15,749 nucleotides of DNA from an uncultured Anaerovibrio sp. (GTDB lineage: Bacteria; Bacillota; Negativicutes; Selenomonadales; Selenomonadaceae). The position numbers were made by a program, and so were the translations under genes. The notes beneath the pieces were generated by a model. The model did not search any database. It saw only the letters and a list, made by a program, of their open reading frames with translations, and was not told the origin of the DNA. The stretch covers positions 1-15,749 of the forward strand of contig CAAGDY010000382.1 of assembly GCA_900768695.1 (NCBI GenBank), in the 5' to 3' direction. Shown here piece after piece: positions 12,515-15,749 of the stretch (position 1 is its first letter; every line of letters starts with the position of its first letter).

Positions 12515-14083
12515 CTACAGCATTATCCTTTTCTCAAACATTTCTGCTACGTACTCGTCATGGGTTATGACAAGCATTGTCCTGTCTGCAAATGCCGTCA
12601 GCAGTGACTCCATCATAGCGGAGGCAGTCTGCCTGTCAAGACCGCAGGTCGGCTCGTCCAAAAGAAGCAGCGGAGTATCCTCACTCATGGCGCGGGCAGC
12701 TACTAGCGCTGTCAGCAATCGCTGCCTCTCTCCCCCGGACAGTCTGCAGGCGTTTTTTCCCAGCCTGCTGGAAAGCCCCTCCTGCTTTGACCTGACAACC
12801 CCGTCCAGCCTTGCCAGCTCCAGGGCACGCCATAGCTGTGCCTGCGTGGCCGCAGGGCAAAGCCTCTGAAACAGCTCCTCTATAGTTGAATCAAAGACGT
12901 ATATAGCCTGCGTAACAGCGCTTGCCGCGGCCCCGTTCTGCGAAAGCTCTCCCCTGAAGCAGCCCCTGTCCGGCTGCCATAGGCCCAGTATAAGGTTGAA
13001 GAGCGTCGTCTTGCCACTGCCGCTCTCACCTAGTACGGCTGCTTTTTCACCTGTATAAACGACAAAGGAAAGGTTGTCCAGAACAAAATTCTTTCCGTCG
13101 TAAGAAAAAACTATACGCTCAGCCTCCAGTCTGACCTTATTATCTTCCATTATACTACTTTTATCCCCTCTTTGAACACTATTTTCCTCTTTTTCCAAAC
13201 TTTTTATTTTCCCAGCTGATAAAAGCGCTTTTACGGCTTCCTCCAAAGCGGCAAACTCTGCCAGCACCGCCTGCAGTGAAACAGCCATAACCGCTGTTTC
13301 TATGAAACAAATTGCACCAGCACTGCCGGCCTGCAACAGCCTGACAAAAAGAACGCAGAAGGTCACTGCCAGACAGAGGCGCACTGCCAGCTCCGTGAGG
13401 GTGCGGCACCGTCCCCGGCTACGGTCAGCTTCCATCAGCTGTGCCGCCGCCATATCAAGATGCCCTGCCGCCCAGTCCGCCTCCCCCGTCACCAGAAGCT
13501 CCGGCAGACCGGCCTGCATATCCAGAAGCTGACGGCGGTAGCCACCATGCTGCAGGCTGATATCTGCCTGTCTTTTTTCGCCTATATAAGAAATCAGCAC
13601 CACCAGGATACAGCACGCCGGCGGCAGGGCCGCCCACCAGCCACCAAAGCCGTCAGACATATACAGGACCACGCCTGCAGTCAGTGACAGCAAAAAATTT
13701 ACCGTCAGAGGCGTCACCCCCCGCAGGTAAAAATTCCGCCGCTCTCCGGCCTCGCTATTCAGCCTCTCTACGAACATGCCCTGATTTTCCCCCGCGCTGG
13801 CGCGCCGCAGGGGCAGTACCCTCGTCAGATAGCCAAAAAGTGCCTGATTGACCCGCCCGGCAAAGGCAAAGGCCGCATCATGCCCCACGTATCTTTCCCC
13901 ATAGCGAAGCACGGCCCGCAGGATGCCGCATGCCCTCACCATGGTAATAGGCAAAGCAAGGGTATATAGCTCAGGCCGCAAGGATGCCGCCGCAATGATA
14001 TAGGCTGATACCCCCAGCAGGGCAACAGAGGATATGGCTGACAAAAAGCTTAGCCCCATGGCCGAAACCTGCATAAAAATCAT
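12515..14083 (-). CDS. cydC: ABC exporter subunit CydC (cytochrome bd assembly)
   Basis: CydC pairs with CydD to form an inner-membrane ABC exporter associated with cysteine/glutathione export and heme handling, required for cytochrome bd assembly. The membrane domain (about 1-295) opens with 'VALLGVSAYIIAAASL' and has the CydC-typical 'GILRAVLRYGERYVGHDAAF'. The nucleotide-binding domain has an intact A-loop FSY (326-328), Walker A GESGSGKT (352-359), signature LSGGE (448-452), Walker B 'LLLLDEPTCGLD' and switch H508. It is 522 residues, slightly short: the protein begins almost at the first helix and stops just after the domain core. The ATG overlaps the cydD stop (ATGA, 14080-14083) with GAGGTGG upstream. 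The catalytic set looks complete, unlike the degenerate one in its partner. Confidence 0.88.
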   Translation of the reverse strand: MIFMQVSAMGLSFLSAISSVALLGVSAYIIAAASLRPELYTLALPITMVRACGILRAVLRYGERYVGHDAAFAFAGRVNQALFGYLTRVLPLRRASAGENQGMFVERLNSEAGERRNFYLRGVTPLTVNFLLSLTAGVVLYMSDGFGGWWAALPPACCILVVLISYIGEKRQADISLQHGGYRRQLLDMQAGLPELLVTGEADWAAGHLDMAAAQLMEADRSRGRCRTLTELAVRLCLAVTFCVLFVRLLQAGSAGAICFIETAVMAVSLQAVLAEFAALEEAVKALLSAGKIKSLEKEENSVQRGDKSSIMEDNKVRLEAERIVFSYDGKNFVLDNLSFVVYTGEKAAVLGESGSGKTTLFNLILGLWQPDRGCFRGELSQNGAAASAVTQAIYVFDSTIEELFQRLCPAATQAQLWRALELARLDGVVRSKQEGLSSRLGKNACRLSGGERQRLLTALVAARAMSEDTPLLLLDEPTCGLDRQTASAMMESLLTAFADRTMLVITHDEYVAEMFEKRIML

Positions 14084-15749
14084 GGTACCACCTCAATAAC
14101 CTGTGCGGCTCTCCCGATAGCCTGACGGCGGTGGGTAGCCAGCAGGATTGTCGTTCCCGCCAGCTCTCCCAGCAGGGTGTCCAGCAACCTCTTTTCCTCC
14201 TGCTCCTCCAGCCCTGCCGTCACCTCGTCCAGAAGCAGGACAGGCGGCCTGCCAAGCAGTGCCCTGGCCAGTCCCAGCCTGTGCCTCTGCCCGTTGCTGA
14301 GGGATGCGCCGCCATCCCCCAGCAGGCTGTCCAGCCCCCCTGTCGACCTGTACCAGCCGTCCAGCCCTGCCAAAGCCAGCGTTTCCTTCAGACAGGCATC
14401 CGAAAAATGCCTGCCCAGCAGAAGGTTGTCCCGCAGGGATGCGGCATATACATGAGGCTCCTGGGGCACATAGCCGATTACCTGACGCCGCCGGCTGTCA
14501 GACAGGCTTTCAAGGCTGTATCCGCCCACCAGAAAACGTGCGCCACCTGACGGCAGCAGGCCTGCCATTTTTTTCAGCAAGGTCGTCTTGCCTGCACCGC
14601 TGTTGCCGGTGATGACAGCAAAGCTCCCGGACGGCACCACAACCTCATCGGGCGTTCCGGCTAAATTTCCCCCGCGCCGCTCTGTATCCATCTTATTATA
14701 CTGCGTTACAGCAAATTTATTACGCCGCACCGCAGGCAATTTATCATGCTCTGCCATAAGCACATTGCCACTCTGCTCTGCAGCTGACTTGTCCCCCTGC
14801 GCTATAGCCGATTTGCCATGCTGTGCTACGGCCGTTTTGTCATCCTGCACCACAGCTGTTTTGCCATGCTGTCCTGCCTCCGGTTTTTCATACTGCTCCG
14901 CCCCCACCTCTATATCCAGCAGGGCGCCCCTAGTATCCATGACCACATGAAAAGCCATGCCGGCACTGCGTATAGGCATAAAAAACTCCGGCGCTAACAG
15001 TAAGACAAAAAAGCCGGTAAAAAAATCCAGATTGCCGTTTAGGATGCGCAGGCCTATTCCTACTGCCAGAACCGCAATAGCCAGCGTCGTAATAAGCTCC
15101 ACAGCAAAGGCCGAAAGGAAGGCTATGCGCAAAACCTGCAAGGATGACGCACTATAGCTTTGGCTGAGCGCCTCCATTTCCTTCAGGGCCGCTTCCGTAC
15201 GCCTGAAAAGCTTCAACATCACGACACCCTGCATCAGCTCATAGAAGCCGCTGTTCAGCTCTGACTGCCTGTCCCACTGGGCCGCGCTGGCCCGTGCCGT
15301 CATTTTTCCCAAAAGATACAGCAGTACCGGTGCCACTGGCATGGTCACAGCCGCAATCAGGCCGCTGACAGCATCCAGATAAAAAAACACAGCCAAAAAC
15401 AGCGGCAGGCGCACCGCACCTGTCACTGACAGAGGAAGTACCTTCTGGAAAAACTCATCCAAAGCCTCCACACGCTCACAGCATAGCTCTGCCAACCTGT
15501 CACAGCCCCATTCCTGCCCCGTAGCCTCATGAATATCCTGACTGGTAGCCTGATTAATGGCAGGGTTGCTGTGCGGATTAATGGCCTGACTGACACCCTG
15601 CCTGGAGTTCTGATTAACATTCTGATTAATATTCTGATTGGTATGCGGCTTAATACTGTGATTAACATTCTGCCTGAAATTCTGCATCACAGGCCGCTTC
15701 AGCCTGCCATGCAGCTTCTGCCTGTACGCCAGCCTGACACGCCCCGACC
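14080..15749 (-). CDS. cydD: ABC exporter subunit CydD, partial (5' end beyond window), with two repeat insertions
   Basis: The frame is open to the right edge, so the true start is outside; internal Met codons near 15687 are not starts. Numbering here is from the codon at 15690. The CydD core is clear: 'GCDRLAELCCERVEALDEFFQKVLP' (62-86), four membrane segments (about 90-130 and 187-240), 'LLLAPEFFMPIRSAGMAFH', Walker A GNSGAGKT (362-369), Q410, signature LSNGQ (464-468), Walker B VLLLDE (484-489) and H520. Two insertions stand out: fourteen 4-residue repeats (3-58) and nine 8-residue repeats (266-337). The second sits between the membrane and ATPase domains where an 'F-x-Y' A-loop strand should precede Walker A; I see none. 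The signature is LSNGQ rather than LSGGQ, as degenerate signatures are common in CydD. It is translationally coupled to cydC. Confidence 0.85.
   Translation of the reverse strand, partial: SGRVRLAYRQKLHGRLKRPVMQNFRQNVNHSIKPHTNQNINQNVNQNSRQGVSQAINPHSNPAINQATSQDIHEATGQEWGCDRLAELCCERVEALDEFFQKVLPLSVTGAVRLPLFLAVFFYLDAVSGLIAAVTMPVAPVLLYLLGKMTARASAAQWDRQSELNSGFYELMQGVVMLKLFRRTEAALKEMEALSQSYSASSLQVLRIAFLSAFAVELITTLAIAVLAVGIGLRILNGNLDFFTGFFVLLLAPEFFMPIRSAGMAFHVVMDTRGALLDIEVGAEQYEKPEAGQHGKTAVVQDDKTAVAQHGKSAIAQGDKSAAEQSGNVLMAEHDKLPAVRRNKFAVTQYNKMDTERRGGNLAGTPDEVVVPSGSFAVITGNSGAGKTTLLKKMAGLLPSGGARFLVGGYSLESLSDSRRRQVIGYVPQEPHVYAASLRDNLLLGRHFSDACLKETLALAGLDGWYRSTGGLDSLLGDGGASLSNGQRHRLGLARALLGRPPVLLLDEVTAGLEEQEEKRLLDTLLGELAGTTILLATHRRQAIGRAAQVIEVVP
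14680..14895 (-). repeat. In-frame 24-bp minisatellite in cydD (nine units)
   Basis: Nine consecutive 24-base units encode QYEKPEAG, QHGKTAVV, QDDKTAVA, QHGKSAIA, QGDKSAAE, QSGNVLMA, EHDKLPAV, RRNKFAVT and QYNKMDTE, with consensus Q-x-G/D-K-T/S-A-V-A. Units 2-5 are most alike; those toward the ATPase domain have drifted, and RRGGNLAG after 14680 may be a tenth decayed unit. The array lies in the linker between the last membrane helix and Walker A. Confidence 0.85.
15517..15684 (-). repeat. In-frame 12-bp minisatellite in cydD (fourteen units)
   Basis: Fourteen 12-base units encode four-residue repeats such as QNVN, QNIN, QAIN and QATS (consensus Q-N-I/V-N). On the coding strand the core unit is CAGAATRTTAAT. 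Faint copies (QKLH, GRLK, RPVM) continue toward the right edge, so the array may begin further upstream. It interrupts the helical stretch just before CydD's conserved 'LAEL...EALDEFF' segment. Confidence 0.85.

Noticed and set aside
15423..15668. Arg/Ile-rich 81-residue ORF at the right end
   Set aside because: It is the alternative-frame reading of the 12-bp repeat in cydD.
14680..15684. CRISPR array or mobile-element repeats
   Set aside because: Both arrays are contiguous without spacers, have 12- or 24-base periods and stay in frame in cydD, so they are coding minisatellites.

Overview
The window looks like a chromosomal segment of a Bacillota (Firmicutes) bacterium, possibly a Negativicutes/Selenomonas-type or clostridial species. 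This rests on strong AGGAGG-type ribosome binding sites, TTGACA/TATAAT promoters with 17-base spacers, an rRNA-leader-like element with a Gram-positive-style TTGAAAACTAAACA motif, a clostridial-style type IV pilus cluster, and cydDC. Species-level placement cannot be made from the sequence alone.

Layout. (1) 1-398: two tandem consensus promoters on the minus strand (362-390 and 267-295) fire leftward into a structured, gene-free leader that runs off the left edge; this is most simply the start of an rRNA operon. (2) 399-8464, minus strand: an eleven-gene, tightly overlapping type IV pilus operon in the order pilB, pilT, pilC, pilA, pilD, fimT/GspH-like, pilV/GspI-like, pilW/GspJ-like, pilX/GspK-like, a PilM-PilN fusion, pilO. 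It supplies both motors, the platform protein, the major pilin, the processing peptidase, a four-protein minor-pilin set in GspH-I-J-K order, and the alignment proteins. No secretin or PilP is present. (3) 8465-8871: an AT-rich divergent intergenic region with a 60-base almost pure A/T block upstream of pilB and, on the plus strand, a consensus promoter followed by a ~110-nt leader that ends in an intrinsic terminator before the next gene. (4) 8872-9881, plus strand: a DASS-family (dicarboxylate:Na+ symporter) gene that has lost its central part and changed frame, so it is a pseudogene; a strong bidirectional terminator follows. (5) 10019-10270, minus: a small, unrecognised 83-residue protein with a near-perfect promoter overlapped by an inverted repeat. 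(6) 10688-12428, minus: a TetR-family regulator followed after 16 bases by a PLP-dependent threonine aldolase. (7) 12515-15749, minus: cydD-cydC, the heterodimeric ABC exporter needed for cytochrome bd assembly; cydD is cut by the right edge.

The most unusual observation is in cydD. Its reading frame carries two in-frame tandem repeats: fourteen 4-residue units (12 bp each, Q-N-x-N type) just before the segment corresponding to CydD's GELA...EALD region, and nine 8-residue units (24 bp each, Q-x-x-K-x-A-x-x type) in the linker between the membrane domain and the nucleotide-binding domain. The second appears to take the place of the strand and A-loop aromatic that normally precede Walker A. 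Other points of interest are the PilM-PilN fusion, the possible attenuator leader left in front of a decayed transporter, and the candidate operators upstream of the small protein and the TetR gene.
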